64,000 nucleotides of DNA from Acinetobacter genomosp. 15BJ (GCF_000400715.1 NZ_KE007351.1:1-64000); one strand, 5' to 3'. Shown: positions 21,896 through 30,856, counted from the stretch's first letter. A program made the numbers and translations. The notes: a model not told the origin generated them from the sequence alone.

Positions 21896-22576
21896 ATGCA
21901 AACGCTAATTTCATCTGTAGTTAAACGTCTACGTAAAGTTTACCAAAAAGCAGAAGAATTCATCGAAGAAGAAAGAGAATTTTCACTTTCACAAGTTTTT
22001 GTGAATGCCACGATGGAACGTTATGTCACCGAAAATGTCGGCATTATGCAAGACCTGCACGCAGATCTTTATGATGGTTGGTTACGCCTATACACCACCC
22101 TCGATGTCAAAGGCCTGCATACCACCTTATCGGTTGATTTAAAGTTGATTCAAATGGAAATGAATCAAAATGTACAACTAATGGTGTTTGAGCAAATCAG
22201 TAATACCCAAGTGATTGAAGCCAAATTCAAAAATATCTTTCAAAAATGGGGCTTTTATGTGGCAATTTGGTACTACCAAAAATTCCGTGAAGAAGATCCG
22301 CTTGGCAAAATCCTAGAACATTTTGAAGTTGTTAAAGTCAAAGATGACTTACTCTATCTCGATTTAAATCGTTGGCTTGGGAAAAAGGCCAGCATTATCG
22401 AAACGTTGAGTAAAGTACATGTTAATCGTGCTCGTGTCCGTCCTGCGGAACTCATCGTATGGGGCAATGTTAATCTAGCTGCAATTTTGTATCCGCCAAA
22501 TGATAATGATTTTGATGAGCATGACTTAGAAGATACCGAAGTCACCCCAATTCAGCAAAAAGATCGTAAACGATAA
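21896..22576 (+). CDS. Conserved-looking protein of unknown function
   Basis: 226 aa, not recognised. There is no signal peptide. The N-terminal 35 residues are charged helix (VVKRLRKVYQKAEEFIEEER). The middle region alternates strands (WLRLYTTLDVKGLHTTLSVDLKLIQMEM), and the C-terminus is an acidic tail (NDNDFDEHDLEDTE). The mixture suggests a cytoplasmic alpha/beta protein that could associate with a membrane surface. It is divergent from the TonB-like gene and followed by a complex hairpin at 22580-22626. Confidence 0.6.
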   Translation: MQTLISSVVKRLRKVYQKAEEFIEEEREFSLSQVFVNATMERYVTENVGIMQDLHADLYDGWLRLYTTLDVKGLHTTLSVDLKLIQMEMNQNVQLMVFEQISNTQVIEAKFKNIFQKWGFYVAIWYYQKFREEDPLGKILEHFEVVKVKDDLLYLDLNRWLGKKASIIETLSKVHVNRARVRPAELIVWGNVNLAAILYPPNDNDFDEHDLEDTEVTPIQQKDRKR

Positions 22577-22579
22577 AAT

Positions 22580-22626
22580 GCACCTCATTTAGGTAGTACC
22601 CCATTTCTCATGAGGTGCTACCTAAA
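22580..22626 (+). terminator. Two mutually exclusive stem-loops after the 21.9-kb gene
   Basis: Stem 1 pairs GCACCTCAT (22580-22588) with ATGAGGTGC (22610-22618). Stem 2 pairs TTTAGGTAGTACC (22588-22600) with GGTGCTACCTAAA (22614-22626), 12 of 13 positions. Both use 22614-22618, so only one can form. No T-run follows. Confidence 0.45.
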
Positions 22627-22772
22627 ATACACATCTTCATGATTTATACGAAAAATTAACAAGCGCTTAGTAAAAAACCTGATCTTTTCTTCATAATCTA
22701 CAGGCATAATATCTTTAAATCGTAATGATAAATGAGCGATTCAATTCAGTATTGCTCAAAGGATATAGTGTT

Positions 22773-23477
22773 ATGACAAAGAAATTATTGAAAGTACTAG
22801 GTCTTACTTCGGCTACCATTTTCAGTGCGAGCGTCTCTAGTCATGCCTTGGCAATGGCGCCTTTCCAAGCCAGCTATCAATTCAGCTACAACAATAAAAA
22901 TCTAGGTTCAGCAACACGTACTCTTTCTCAACAAGGCAATAACTGGACCTATCAATTCAGTGCTAAAGCTGGTGGCATTGCTTCTGCATCTGAAACCAGT
23001 CAATTTAGTTTTGCCGATAATAAAATCAACTCTCAGAAATTTAGTCGCAGCAGTAAAATCTTAATTCACAACAACACGATGAGCATTAACTTCAATCCCA
23101 ATAGCAAAATTGTGAATACCAAAAAAGATGACACGGCACGCTCATTTGCATGGCAAGCAGGTGCTTTGGATGAACTCAATGCTGAACTGCAAATCCGTGA
23201 GGATTTGAAGAGCAATTCATTGAAAACCAAGTATCTGATTGCAGATGCGAAAGCCATCGATGAACGTCGCTTTGTTAAGCAAGGCACTGAGAACATCAAA
23301 ACCCCTTATGGCACATTCAGCACCATCAAAGTGGTCATGCAGCATGATAAACCTGAGCGCAATACCGTGTTCTGGTTAGCACCAAAACTCGATTACCTTC
23401 CTGTAAAAATGGCACATAATGATGGAAAATCATCATATGGTCTGCTATTAACAGGCTATTCGGGTAAAACAAACTAA
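22773..23477 (+). CDS. Periplasmic DUF3108 domain protein
   Basis: 234 aa. The signal peptide MTKKLLKVLGLTSATIFSAS...SSHALA is clear. The mature part follows the DUF3108 pattern: FQASYQFSYNNKNLGSATRTL at the start, a middle SFAWQAGALDELNAELQIREDL, and TPYGTFSTIKVVMQHD then TVFWLAPKLDYLPVKMAH. The family is beta-rich and periplasmic with no firm function. The ATG at 22773 has AAGGA nine bases upstream; an earlier in-frame ATG would put 16 residues before the signal peptide. Confidence 0.82.
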   Translation: MTKKLLKVLGLTSATIFSASVSSHALAMAPFQASYQFSYNNKNLGSATRTLSQQGNNWTYQFSAKAGGIASASETSQFSFADNKINSQKFSRSSKILIHNNTMSINFNPNSKIVNTKKDDTARSFAWQAGALDELNAELQIREDLKSNSLKTKYLIADAKAIDERRFVKQGTENIKTPYGTFSTIKVVMQHDKPERNTVFWLAPKLDYLPVKMAHNDGKSSYGLLLTGYSGKTN

Positions 23478-23565
23478 GCATCTGGTCAATTTTGGCTTGC
23501 ATTTTTTTCGATGCTTTTTAAAATATGCCTTTGCTTGAACAAGCATCCGTTTAGAGGATTCTCCC

Positions 23566-24141
23566 GTGTACGCTTTAGAACAGAAAATCTTAAATGAAGG
23601 TATCGTTCTATCTGATCAGGTTTTGAAAGTTGATGCTTTCTTAAACCACCAAATCGATCCTGTGTTGATGCAGCTGATTGGTAAAGAGTTTGCCGCTCGC
23701 TTTAAAGATGCAGGTATTACTAAAATTATTACCATCGAAGCTTCAGGTATTGCACCTGCAATCATGGCAGGTTTAGAGCTTGGCGTTCCTGTTATTTTTG
23801 CGCGCAAATACCAGTCATTAACATTGAAAGACGACCTTTACCGTTCTAAAGTGTTCTCGTTTACCAAACAGACTGAAAGTACCATTGCGATTTCAAACAA
23901 GCACATTAGTTCAAGTGACAAAGCACTTGTAATTGATGACTTCTTGGCAAATGGTCAAGCTGCGTTAGGTCTAATTGACTTAATTCATCAAGCAAAAGCT
24001 GAAGTGGTTGGGGTGGGTATCGTGATTGAAAAATCATTCCAACCAGGCCGCGATGTATTGCTGGAAAAAGGCTACCGCGTTGAGTCGTTAGCGCGTGTTA
24101 AATCTTTAGAAGATGGCAAAGTTACTTTTGTTACTGAATAA
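23566..24141 (+). CDS. xpt: Xanthine phosphoribosyltransferase
   Basis: 191 aa, the size of Bacillus-type Xpt. It converts xanthine and PRPP to XMP for purine salvage. The PRPP-binding motif is in ALVIDDFLANGQA at about residues 124-136, and the N-terminal family signature is MYALEQKILNEGIVLSDQVLKVD-like with NHQIDPVLM. The start is GTG with GAGGA nearby. No purine riboswitch fold was seen in the short 88-bp upstream gap. It ends at a terminator. Confidence 0.93.
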   Translation: MYALEQKILNEGIVLSDQVLKVDAFLNHQIDPVLMQLIGKEFAARFKDAGITKIITIEASGIAPAIMAGLELGVPVIFARKYQSLTLKDDLYRSKVFSFTKQTESTIAISNKHISSSDKALVIDDFLANGQAALGLIDLIHQAKAEVVGVGIVIEKSFQPGRDVLLEKGYRVESLARVKSLEDGKVTFVTE

Positions 24142-24154
24142 GATTCAGCACTGA

Positions 24155-24188
24155 TAAAAAAGCGGATGAGAAATCATCCGCTTTTTTT
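24155..24188. terminator. Bidirectional intrinsic terminator
   Basis: Stem AGCGGATGA/TCATCCGCT with loop GAAA-like, A-run before and seven T after. It lies between convergent xpt and the DUF1963 gene. Confidence 0.88.
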
Positions 24189-24190
24189 AT

Positions 24191-25015
24191 TTAACAACAA
24201 TCCCAGTTATATAGCACTTTGGAAAAGTCTCGTTTCTTTAGATCTTCTGGATGAATAAAGAAATTCCCCACACCTGAATCACCCCACATAATCTCATTTT
24301 CTGCATCATCGGTATCAAGCTGAAAAAGCAGTACATAATCTTGAACTTTTTCATTATATTGACGTGGATCGGTCTGAGTAAAATACGGATAACCACCTAA
24401 ACGATGTCCACTTGCGGAAGCAACTTCATCATAAGGTTCTATAAAATCATCTTCGAAATCACCACCTTCGAATCGATCTTCAAAATCGTATAGTTCATCG
24501 ACGCCTAAAATCTTCGGTGCAAAGGCAAAATCACCAAGGCTCATTGGCTGAGAAGTGAGATTAAATTCAATCGCGTACTGTCCCGTAAATGGTAAATAAT
24601 CATCTTCACTCAGCAGAACTTCTGAGAAGTCCTGTTTTAATTGTGAAACATCCTCCAGTACATGATCAAAGTACAACACTTTAAAACCCGATTGCTGCTG
24701 TTGGTCATCAAAGTTCATTCCATACAAATCATCAGCAGCGATATAGAATTGTAGAATTCCCTGATTTGGAAAATTAGGTAAATTAGGGATTTCAGCAAAA
24801 TTAAATTGCGCCAATAAAGCCAACGGATTGCCATTCGAGTCGACTGGATATGTCGCATCCAGCGGTAAGTAAGGTTGTCCCCCAATCTTACTTTGCCATA
24901 AAGTTAATTCATCACAGGGTGTCAGTTGCATGGTGACTGTTGGCAGAATAGTCGCCGAGATTTTTTCTAGGTATGGCTGCAAACTGTTCTGTAAAGTTTC
25001 TGGTTTAAAATTCAT
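24191..25015 (-). CDS. YwqG/DUF1963 family protein
   Basis: 274 aa, soluble, acidic. The DUF1963 hallmarks are present: SKIGGQPYLPLDATYPVD near residues 43-60, PLALLAQFNFAEIPNLPNFPNQGILQFYI at 64-92, HRLGGYPYFTQTDPR near 205-219, and the late VLLFQLDTDDAENEIMWGDSGVGNFFI. Family members are found in bacteria and eukaryotes with no settled function. It is a single gene convergent with xpt. Confidence 0.85.
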   Translation of the reverse strand: MNFKPETLQNSLQPYLEKISATILPTVTMQLTPCDELTLWQSKIGGQPYLPLDATYPVDSNGNPLALLAQFNFAEIPNLPNFPNQGILQFYIAADDLYGMNFDDQQQQSGFKVLYFDHVLEDVSQLKQDFSEVLLSEDDYLPFTGQYAIEFNLTSQPMSLGDFAFAPKILGVDELYDFEDRFEGGDFEDDFIEPYDEVASASGHRLGGYPYFTQTDPRQYNEKVQDYVLLFQLDTDDAENEIMWGDSGVGNFFIHPEDLKKRDFSKVLYNWDCC

Positions 25016-25187
25016 TTTGTTGCTTGTCCATGTACTTATTTATAGAACTTAATATAAAACAAGCAGCTAAATTTAAACAGAGCACAAAGTCTATACTACG
25101 ACAGTTAATGACGCTCAATTGACCCATTATTTATCACATAAATTCTGATAAGATGAGCCCGATAAAAATTTGCGATTAGGAATCACG

Positions 25188-26030
25188 ATGCGCACTTACT
25201 TAGACCTTTTACAACATATCCTCGACAATGGCGGCGACAAAGGCGACCGTACTGGCACAGGTACACGTTCAGTATTTGGTCATCAGATGCGCTTTGATCT
25301 TTCTAAAGGCTTTCCACTGCTCACCACAAAGAAAGTCCATTTTCGCTCTATCGCCATTGAATTACTTTGGTTCCTCAAAGGCGATACCAACGTTCAATAT
25401 CTAAAAGATAATAAAGTTTCGATTTGGGATGAGTGGGCAACCGCAGAACAAACTGCCCGTTTTGGTCGCCCTGAAAGTGAGCTTGGTCCAGTTTATGGTC
25501 ACCAATGGCGTAACTTTGGCGCAACCCAAAATGAAGATGGTAGCTACCAGCAGGATGGCTTTGACCAGATCAAATGGTTGATCAATGAAATTAAAACCAA
25601 TCCCAATTCACGTCGTTTGATTGTGTCAGGCTGGAACCCAAATGAAGCAGGAAAAGTGGCATTACCACCTTGTCATACCCTGTTCCAATTTTTCGTACAA
25701 GACAACAAACTGTCATGCCAGCTCTATCAACGCAGTGCTGATGTGTTTTTAGGTGTCCCGTTTAATATTGCCAGCTATGCCCTACTTACACATATGATTG
25801 CTCAGGTCTGTGGTTTAGGCGTAGGTGATTTTGTCTGGACAGGTGGCGATACGCATTTATATGCCAATCACTTTGAACAGGCACAGTTACAACTTAGCCG
25901 TGAACCGCTACCGTTGTGTCAATTAAAACTAAATCCTGAGATCACTGATATTTTCGACTTTAAATTTGAAGATATTGAAATTGTAGGGTATGAATCACAC
26001 CCAGCAATTAAAGCACCCGTCGCAGTTTAA
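25188..26030 (+). CDS. thyA: Thymidylate synthase
   Basis: 280 aa. It methylates dUMP to dTMP with methylenetetrahydrofolate, producing dihydrofolate. The catalytic Cys162 sits in LPPCHTLFQFF, and the folate/dUMP-binding RSADVFLGVPFNIASY follows. The RTGTGT loop is at residues 21-26. The ATG at 25188 has AGGA six bases upstream; the preceding in-frame codon is a poorer choice. It is followed 25 bp later by folA, which recycles its dihydrofolate product. Confidence 0.97.
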   Translation: MRTYLDLLQHILDNGGDKGDRTGTGTRSVFGHQMRFDLSKGFPLLTTKKVHFRSIAIELLWFLKGDTNVQYLKDNKVSIWDEWATAEQTARFGRPESELGPVYGHQWRNFGATQNEDGSYQQDGFDQIKWLINEIKTNPNSRRLIVSGWNPNEAGKVALPPCHTLFQFFVQDNKLSCQLYQRSADVFLGVPFNIASYALLTHMIAQVCGLGVGDFVWTGGDTHLYANHFEQAQLQLSREPLPLCQLKLNPEITDIFDFKFEDIEIVGYESHPAIKAPVAV

Positions 26031-26055
26031 ATCGATTAGTTAGAGAGAATATAAA

Positions 26056-26565
26056 ATGGCATGGCAAGGCACTGAAGTTGTCCACGTAGTTGCAATGGAT
26101 AAAAATCACTGTATCGGTAAAGGCAATGCTTTGCCGTGGCATATCTCTGCTGACCTGAAACACTTTAAAGCCATTACCCAAGGTGGTGTAGTGATTATGG
26201 GGCGTAAAACCCTTGAATCTATGGGGCGTAGCCTACCGAATCGTGTCAACTGGGTGATTACGCGAGACCCTGAATGGCATTTTGATGGGGTTAAAGTCGC
26301 TCACTGTATCGAAGATGCGCTCAATGGTGCACTTACAGATGCACAACAGGCTGAAAAAGCATCCTTATTTATTATTGGGGGTGGAGAGATTTTTACGCAA
26401 ACGCTCGCTATTGCTGATCGTTTAGAATTAACTCACGTTGATCTCGATGTTCAAGGTGATGCGCATTACCCAAAAATCTCCGATAACTTTCACAAAGTAA
26501 ACTCGGAACAACATACTGATGAGAAATCAGGGGTTACTTTTGAGTTTGCGACCTACCAAAAATAA
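26056..26565 (+). CDS. folA: Dihydrofolate reductase
   Basis: 169 aa. It reduces dihydrofolate to tetrahydrofolate with NADPH and is the target of trimethoprim. The conserved MDKNHCIGKGNALPWH is at residues 14-29, the acidic active-site Asp is at about 33 (SADLKHFK), the cofactor block VVIMGRKTLESMGR at about 46-59, and FIIGGGEIFTQTL late. GAGAG precedes the ATG. Cotranscription with thyA is likely. Confidence 0.96.
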   Translation: MAWQGTEVVHVVAMDKNHCIGKGNALPWHISADLKHFKAITQGGVVIMGRKTLESMGRSLPNRVNWVITRDPEWHFDGVKVAHCIEDALNGALTDAQQAEKASLFIIGGGEIFTQTLAIADRLELTHVDLDVQGDAHYPKISDNFHKVNSEQHTDEKSGVTFEFATYQK

Positions 26566-26583
26566 TAATGGATCGCGCTTGCC

Positions 26584-27639
26584 ATGCACAATATTGGATC
26601 CCGTGAGTTTTTCATCGCTTTAGGCATCGGGCTTTTACACAGTCTGTTTACCTTGTGTGTGATCCTTTCAAGTGTCTGGCTCTGTCTGGCTTTATGGATT
26701 CAGCAACCCTTAGGTAGTTTTTTTAGCCGCGCTGCAATTGTGTTATGGGTTTTATTTGCACTTAGTCTAATTGGCGTTTATGTCAGCGGTCATCTTTTTA
26801 GCCGCCGCACTGATATCATTATTTATTGTGTTGCATTTGCCTGCTCCTTAGTCTGGTATTTTTCCCTAGATGCTAGACAGGATCGGGATTGGAACCCTGA
26901 AGTTGCAGAACAGCTCCATTACGAAAAGAGTGGGGATACTGTACAGCTGCACAATGTCCGAAATTTCGACTGGCATGCTGATGGCAGCTATGACATTCAC
27001 TGGGAAGATCGCACCATTGATCTGAATAAGATTACGGGCATCAATGTCATTACCTCTTATTGGATGGGCCCACAAATTGCCCATACGCTGGTCAGTTTTG
27101 ATTTTTCTGATCAAAAGCCATTGGTGTTCTCCATTGAAATCCGTAAGGAAAAAGGCGAAGATTTTTCTGCAATTGGTGGCTTTTTCCGTAAATACGAACT
27201 CAGTCTAGTGGCTTCAGATGAAAAGGATCTGATCTATACGCGCAGTAATGTTCGTCATGAACAGGTCTATTTATTCCCGATCAGAATGCCTGCAACTGAA
27301 CGCAAAGCCCTATTTATTGAATATCTGCACAAAGCAGATGAACTGCGTGCAGAAGCCAAATGGTACAACACCCTGACCAGTAACTGCACCACGCTGGTCT
27401 TTGACATGGTGCAAGCGATTAATCCACAGCGCTTACCTAAAGATTACCGCTTATTGGCCTCAGGTTATTTACCCAACTACCTCTACGACCTGAAAGCCCT
27501 CAATCAAAACTACAGCATGAAAGAATGGTATCGCTTAGCACATATCAATCCACGTGCAGAACAATATGAACAACAGCCCAATCAGAGCAGTGAATATTTT
27601 TCGGATGTCATTCGTACAGGTCTTCCCAAAACTGAGTGA
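26584..27639 (+). CDS. DUF4105 (Lnb-like) membrane protein
   Basis: 351 aa. Three or so N-terminal hydrophobic helices (about residues 8-40, 46-68, 76-96) anchor it in the inner membrane. The DUF4105 core follows: DWHADGSYDIHWEDRTIDL, SYWMGPQIAHTLVSFDF, and a conserved Cys-containing NTLTSNCTTLVFDMVQA near the end. The Asn-Cys-Thr arrangement resembles cysteine-peptidase-like NlpC-type folds, but catalysis is not established. It starts 18 bp after folA and probably belongs to the thyA-folA operon. Confidence 0.82.
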   Translation: MHNIGSREFFIALGIGLLHSLFTLCVILSSVWLCLALWIQQPLGSFFSRAAIVLWVLFALSLIGVYVSGHLFSRRTDIIIYCVAFACSLVWYFSLDARQDRDWNPEVAEQLHYEKSGDTVQLHNVRNFDWHADGSYDIHWEDRTIDLNKITGINVITSYWMGPQIAHTLVSFDFSDQKPLVFSIEIRKEKGEDFSAIGGFFRKYELSLVASDEKDLIYTRSNVRHEQVYLFPIRMPATERKALFIEYLHKADELRAEAKWYNTLTSNCTTLVFDMVQAINPQRLPKDYRLLASGYLPNYLYDLKALNQNYSMKEWYRLAHINPRAEQYEQQPNQSSEYFSDVIRTGLPKTE

Positions 27640-27764
27640 TTTTTCCACTAATTTTATTAAAAACATCTGAACATTTACAAAAGGATACGCAATATCCTGC
27701 TCCACTCCATGTTGTTTTATTCTAATACCAAGCATAGAAACACAATGATTTGGACTTAAATTTT

Positions 27765-28241
27765 ATGTTAAAGCCTTTTTTAACAACATGTACTTTGGCA
27801 ATTGCCGTAGCAATGACGGGTTGTTCAACCACAGAATCTCTCCAAACCTCACCCAATGCGTCTCAAAAAGAAAGCATCAATCTCTATGACCGTAATTGGA
27901 TTGCCACCCATATCAATGGTGTCGAGATTAAAAGCAATGATCTTTCTGGCAAGCGCCCTGCAATTCAATTTGACGCCAAAGGCAAACGTTTCTTTGGTGC
28001 AGATGGTTGCAACCAGATTCAAGGCAGCTTTGAAAGCCAAGGGGCTATCTTACGCCTCGGTCCAATTGCTTCAACCATGATGGCGTGTATTGGCCAAGAT
28101 AACAGTGCGCTCTCACGTCAATATGCAAATGCATTGGCAAGCACAACGAACTATGAACTCAAAGGCCATGAGCTTAAATTCATGGATGCATCAGGCAAGG
28201 TTCTGGTGAGTTTCGTCACAGTGATTCAGCCGCTTCCGTAA
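27765..28241 (+). CDS. META-domain lipoprotein (HslJ-like)
   Basis: 158 aa. A lipobox (VAMTGC) puts the lipidated Cys at residue 20. The META domain has NLYDRNWIATHINGVEIK, then FDAKGKRFFGADGCNQIQGSFESQG, LGPIASTMMAC and a closing strand. Related proteins such as E. coli HslJ affect novobiocin resistance and heat-shock response; no role can be fixed here. ATG 27765 is preferred over the in-frame TTG 15 bases upstream. Confidence 0.87.
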   Translation: MLKPFLTTCTLAIAVAMTGCSTTESLQTSPNASQKESINLYDRNWIATHINGVEIKSNDLSGKRPAIQFDAKGKRFFGADGCNQIQGSFESQGAILRLGPIASTMMACIGQDNSALSRQYANALASTTNYELKGHELKFMDASGKVLVSFVTVIQPLP

Positions 28242-28253
28242 TTTACAGATCAC

Positions 28254-28296
28254 AAAAAAGTAAAAGCTCGTTGCAAACACGGGCTTTTACTTTTTG
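28254..28296 (+). terminator. Intrinsic terminator of the META lipoprotein gene
   Basis: Arms AAAAAGTAAAAGC and GCTTTTACTTTTT pair across a 15-nt loop, with a T-run at the end of the right arm. Confidence 0.8.
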
Positions 28297-28348
28297 AGCA
28301 CTTCGTTTACTTTAGTAACATTCTTAAAATTAAAAATTGGGGAGTTTT

Positions 28349-28873
28349 ATGCAACAAGCACTCGTTGGTGGTGGATGTTTTTGGTGTGTCGAAGCCGTGT
28401 TTCTACAACTCAAAGGTGTAGAGAAAGTGGTGAGTGGTTATGCAGGTGGAATTAGTCAAAACCCGACTTATGAACAGGTCTGCCAAGGCACAACTCAACA
28501 TGCTGAAGTCGTTCTGATTGATTTCGATGAACAGCAGATCAGCTATACGCAATTGTTGAATGTTTTTTTTACCACACATGATCCAACTACACTCAATCGT
28601 CAAGGCAATGATATTGGCACTCAATATCGCTCTGTGGTGTATTACTTCAACGAAGAACAAAAGCAGCAAGCTGAACAGGTCATCCATAGTCTGGAAGATG
28701 AAGGACTAAATATTGTGACGGAACTCGCTCCTGTACCGACCTTCTACCCTGCGGAAGAGTATCATCAGAACTTCTTTGCACGTAATCCATCACAAGGTTA
28801 CTGCAACTTTAGCATTCCACCTAAGCTATCTAAATTACGCGCTAAGTATCTTGATCTGCTCAAAGATGCCTAA
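28349..28873 (+). CDS. msrA: Peptide-methionine (S)-S-oxide reductase
   Basis: 174 aa, stand-alone MsrA that repairs methionine-S-sulfoxide. The catalytic Cys10 lies in GGGCFWC, followed by GYAGG and the conserved PTYEQVCQGTTQHAEVV. The block FFTTHDPTTLNRQGNDIGTQYRS is diagnostic. No MsrB domain is fused. The ATG has GGGGAG just upstream; an in-frame TTG four codons earlier overlaps that site. It is a single gene with its own terminator. Confidence 0.96.
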   Translation: MQQALVGGGCFWCVEAVFLQLKGVEKVVSGYAGGISQNPTYEQVCQGTTQHAEVVLIDFDEQQISYTQLLNVFFTTHDPTTLNRQGNDIGTQYRSVVYYFNEEQKQQAEQVIHSLEDEGLNIVTELAPVPTFYPAEEYHQNFFARNPSQGYCNFSIPPKLSKLRAKYLDLLKDA

Positions 28874-28876
28874 GCA

Positions 28877-28908
28877 CAAAAAAAGCAACTCATTGAGTTG
28901 CTTTTTTC
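28877..28908. terminator. Bidirectional intrinsic terminator
   Basis: Stem AAGCAACTCATTGAGTTGCTT flanked by A and T runs, between convergent msrA and exbD. Confidence 0.88.
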
Positions 28909-28926
28909 TTGGTATCGCGTGCTGTC

Positions 28927-29331
28927 TTAGTTTTCACTGACGAACGCAATATCACTTAAACCTGCTTCGCTGGCACGAGACATCACTTGCGCAACCGTAT
29001 CGTATTTTGATTCTTTATCTGCACGCAACTGCACAGTCGGTTTGGTCGCGGCCTGACCCGCCTCTTGGAAACGCTTCTCTAGCTCTTCTAAGCTAATAAT
29101 CTGCGCATCCCAAGCCACTTCACCTTTGTCATTAATACTAATGGTGATCGCTTTTGGTGGCGGATCGACAATTTCAGCAGTGGTTTTTGGTAAACTTAAT
29201 GGAATTGATGGGTTAGCAACCGTTGCTGTGACTAAAAAGATAATCATCAATACCAACATAATGTCGATCAGAGGAATGAGGTTCATCTCATTCATGCCAC
29301 TGTCGTGGTCTTCACCCAATTGAAAGCCCAT
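28927..29331 (-). CDS. exbD: Biopolymer transport protein ExbD
   Basis: 134 aa. One membrane helix (about residues 17-40, MNLIPLIDIMLVLMIIFLV) carries the conserved Asp that takes part in proton-driven work. A periplasmic domain follows. It forms the ExbB-ExbD motor that energises TonB. The ATG at 29331 begins one base after the exbB stop codon (TAAAATG), a sign of translational coupling. Confidence 0.94.
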   Translation of the reverse strand: MGFQLGEDHDSGMNEMNLIPLIDIMLVLMIIFLVTATVANPSIPLSLPKTTAEIVDPPPKAITISINDKGEVAWDAQIISLEELEKRFQEAGQAATKPTVQLRADKESKYDTVAQVMSRASEAGLSDIAFVSEN

Positions 29332-29332
29332 T

Positions 29333-29953
29333 TTAAGCTTGACCTCCAACTAAACTTTGTTGAGTCGCTTTAGTTTCCGTCTTTGCTGTACTGTCTTGTT
29401 GCAACATGGTATCGATTAACAAGCTATGTGCTTGATCTTGTAAATCATGTGCCAAGCCACGATTGAAACGTACACAGATGTTATACGCCATCACCGCTGG
29501 AATCGCGACCGCAAGACCAAGACCCGTCATGATCAGCGCCTCACCCACTGGAGTTGCGACTTGAGCTAAACCAGCTTGACCACTTTTACCCACTGCAACA
29601 AGTGCGTGGAAAATTCCCCATACTGTACCGAATAAACCCACAAACGGTGCAAGTGAAGCAATTGTTCCAAGAACGGATACACCTTTTTCTGCTTGAGATT
29701 TTTCAGCAGAGATTTGGCGAAGCAATGCTTGCTCAGCGACGGCTTTACGTTGTTCAAACGATAATGGCTGTAACTTTGATTTAAGCGTAGCCAACGCTTG
29801 AACAAGTTGAGTATAAGCTTGTTGTTTTAATTGGCGTGTTCCTAATAGGCGCAGAATGAAAATAGTCCACGTCGCAATCGACATTGCTAAAAGGATGAAA
29901 TACAGTGTTTTACTTACTGCATCTGCATGTTGCCAATAAACTGAAAAGTTCAT
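29333..29953 (-). CDS. exbB: Biopolymer transport protein ExbB
   Basis: 206 aa MotA/TolQ/ExbB proton-channel protein. Three membrane helices are visible (about residues 15-33, 95-120, 135-160). The conserved SLAPFVGLFGTVWGIFHAL and the third-helix GEALIMTGLGLAVAIPAVMAYN are present. It is the second gene of tonB-exbB-exbD, 42 bp after tonB. It is the shorter type without a long N-terminal extension. Confidence 0.95.
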   Translation of the reverse strand: MNFSVYWQHADAVSKTLYFILLAMSIATWTIFILRLLGTRQLKQQAYTQLVQALATLKSKLQPLSFEQRKAVAEQALLRQISAEKSQAEKGVSVLGTIASLAPFVGLFGTVWGIFHALVAVGKSGQAGLAQVATPVGEALIMTGLGLAVAIPAVMAYNICVRFNRGLAHDLQDQAHSLLIDTMLQQDSTAKTETKATQQSLVGGQA

Positions 29954-29995
29954 ATACGAACTCCTGATTTAATCTGTCGCAAGGACTCAAATTTA

Positions 29996-30745
29996 TTAAG
30001 GACTAAGATCAAACGGCTGCTCTGCTCGAATCGGGTAAGCAACACCATTTTCCATATACGGTTTAAATTTCGCACTTCTTACAGCACGTAAAACTTTTTC
30101 ATCGAGATTCGGTATACCACTACTACGTGTTACACGCGCGTTGGTAATTTTACCTTTCTCATCAGCTTCAATCAGTACCATCACTGAGCGTGTTTGGTTA
30201 TCTAAATCTTTTGCTGTAACAGATAATTTCGGTGAACGACTCCACTGAACCCCTGAACCCCCAATCGATACACGTTTTGGTGATGGATCAGCAGCAGGTT
30301 GAGGTTTCGTTACTTCCTGAACGGGTTGTGGTTTTTCAACCACTTTTTCAGTGACTGTGGTAACGACTTTAGTCTCAACTTTAGGTTCAATCTTTTGTTC
30401 AGTTTTTTGAAGAACAGGTTTTGGTGCCTCTTTGACCTGTTGAACCTTTTCAATCTTTTTCGGTGGAGGCAAAGGTTTTTCAACGACCTTAACTTCCTTC
30501 ACTTCTTTTTTAGGTTCAGGTTTCGGCTGTTCTTTTGGTTTAGGTGGTTCTGGTTTAGGTGGTTCTTTAATTTTAACGAACTTCACCTTAAGCGGTTCTT
30601 TTTCGATTGGTCTTAACTCAATCGTTTTCATGTGGCTAACCGCCCACAAAACTCCTACATGTCCAATCACAACGGCAGCTAATGCAGTGATGATTTTCTT
30701 TTTCATCGGGTGTGGCGTATTGAATGTGGCAGGAGATTGACTCAT
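29996..30745 (-). CDS. tonB: Energy transducer TonB
   Basis: 249 aa. An N-terminal membrane helix (about residues 16-36) is followed by a long Pro-Lys-Glu spacer (about 48-150, KEPPKPEPPKPKEQPKPEPK-type) and a TonB C-terminal domain (about 160-249, with VLIEADEKGKITNARVTRSSG and VLRAVRSAKFKPY). It links ExbBD to outer-membrane receptors. The spacer makes a long plus-strand shadow frame. A Fur-box-like palindrome in its promoter suggests iron repression of the whole operon. Confidence 0.95.
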   Translation of the reverse strand: MSQSPATFNTPHPMKKKIITALAAVVIGHVGVLWAVSHMKTIELRPIEKEPLKVKFVKIKEPPKPEPPKPKEQPKPEPKKEVKEVKVVEKPLPPPKKIEKVQQVKEAPKPVLQKTEQKIEPKVETKVVTTVTEKVVEKPQPVQEVTKPQPAADPSPKRVSIGGSGVQWSRSPKLSVTAKDLDNQTRSVMVLIEADEKGKITNARVTRSSGIPNLDEKVLRAVRSAKFKPYMENGVAYPIRAEQPFDLSP

Positions 30746-30826
30746 AAGAATCTAAGTACCAATATAGATGGGCAAACCTTAAAAAAAACGATTTCACTCA
30801 TCGGATAGAACAATGAAAGTGCCGTA

Positions 30827-30856
30827 ATAATAAATGAGAAGTGTTTTCATTTGCAA
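30827..30856 (-). promoter_or_regulatory. tonB operon promoter with embedded Fur-box-like palindrome
   Basis: On the minus strand TTGCAA (30856-30851) and TATTAT (30832-30827) are 18 bp apart. The interval 30832-30852 reads AAATGA-AA-N5-TT-TCATTT in palindromic form, a plausible Fur site that would block RNA polymerase directly. Inferred start is near 30820, giving a leader of about 75 nt. Confidence 0.6.

Noticed and set aside
30299..30616. Plus-strand frame rich in Phe, Arg and Trp opposite tonB
   Set aside because: It is the complement of the Pro-Lys-Glu spacer of tonB; the low complexity explains the open frame.
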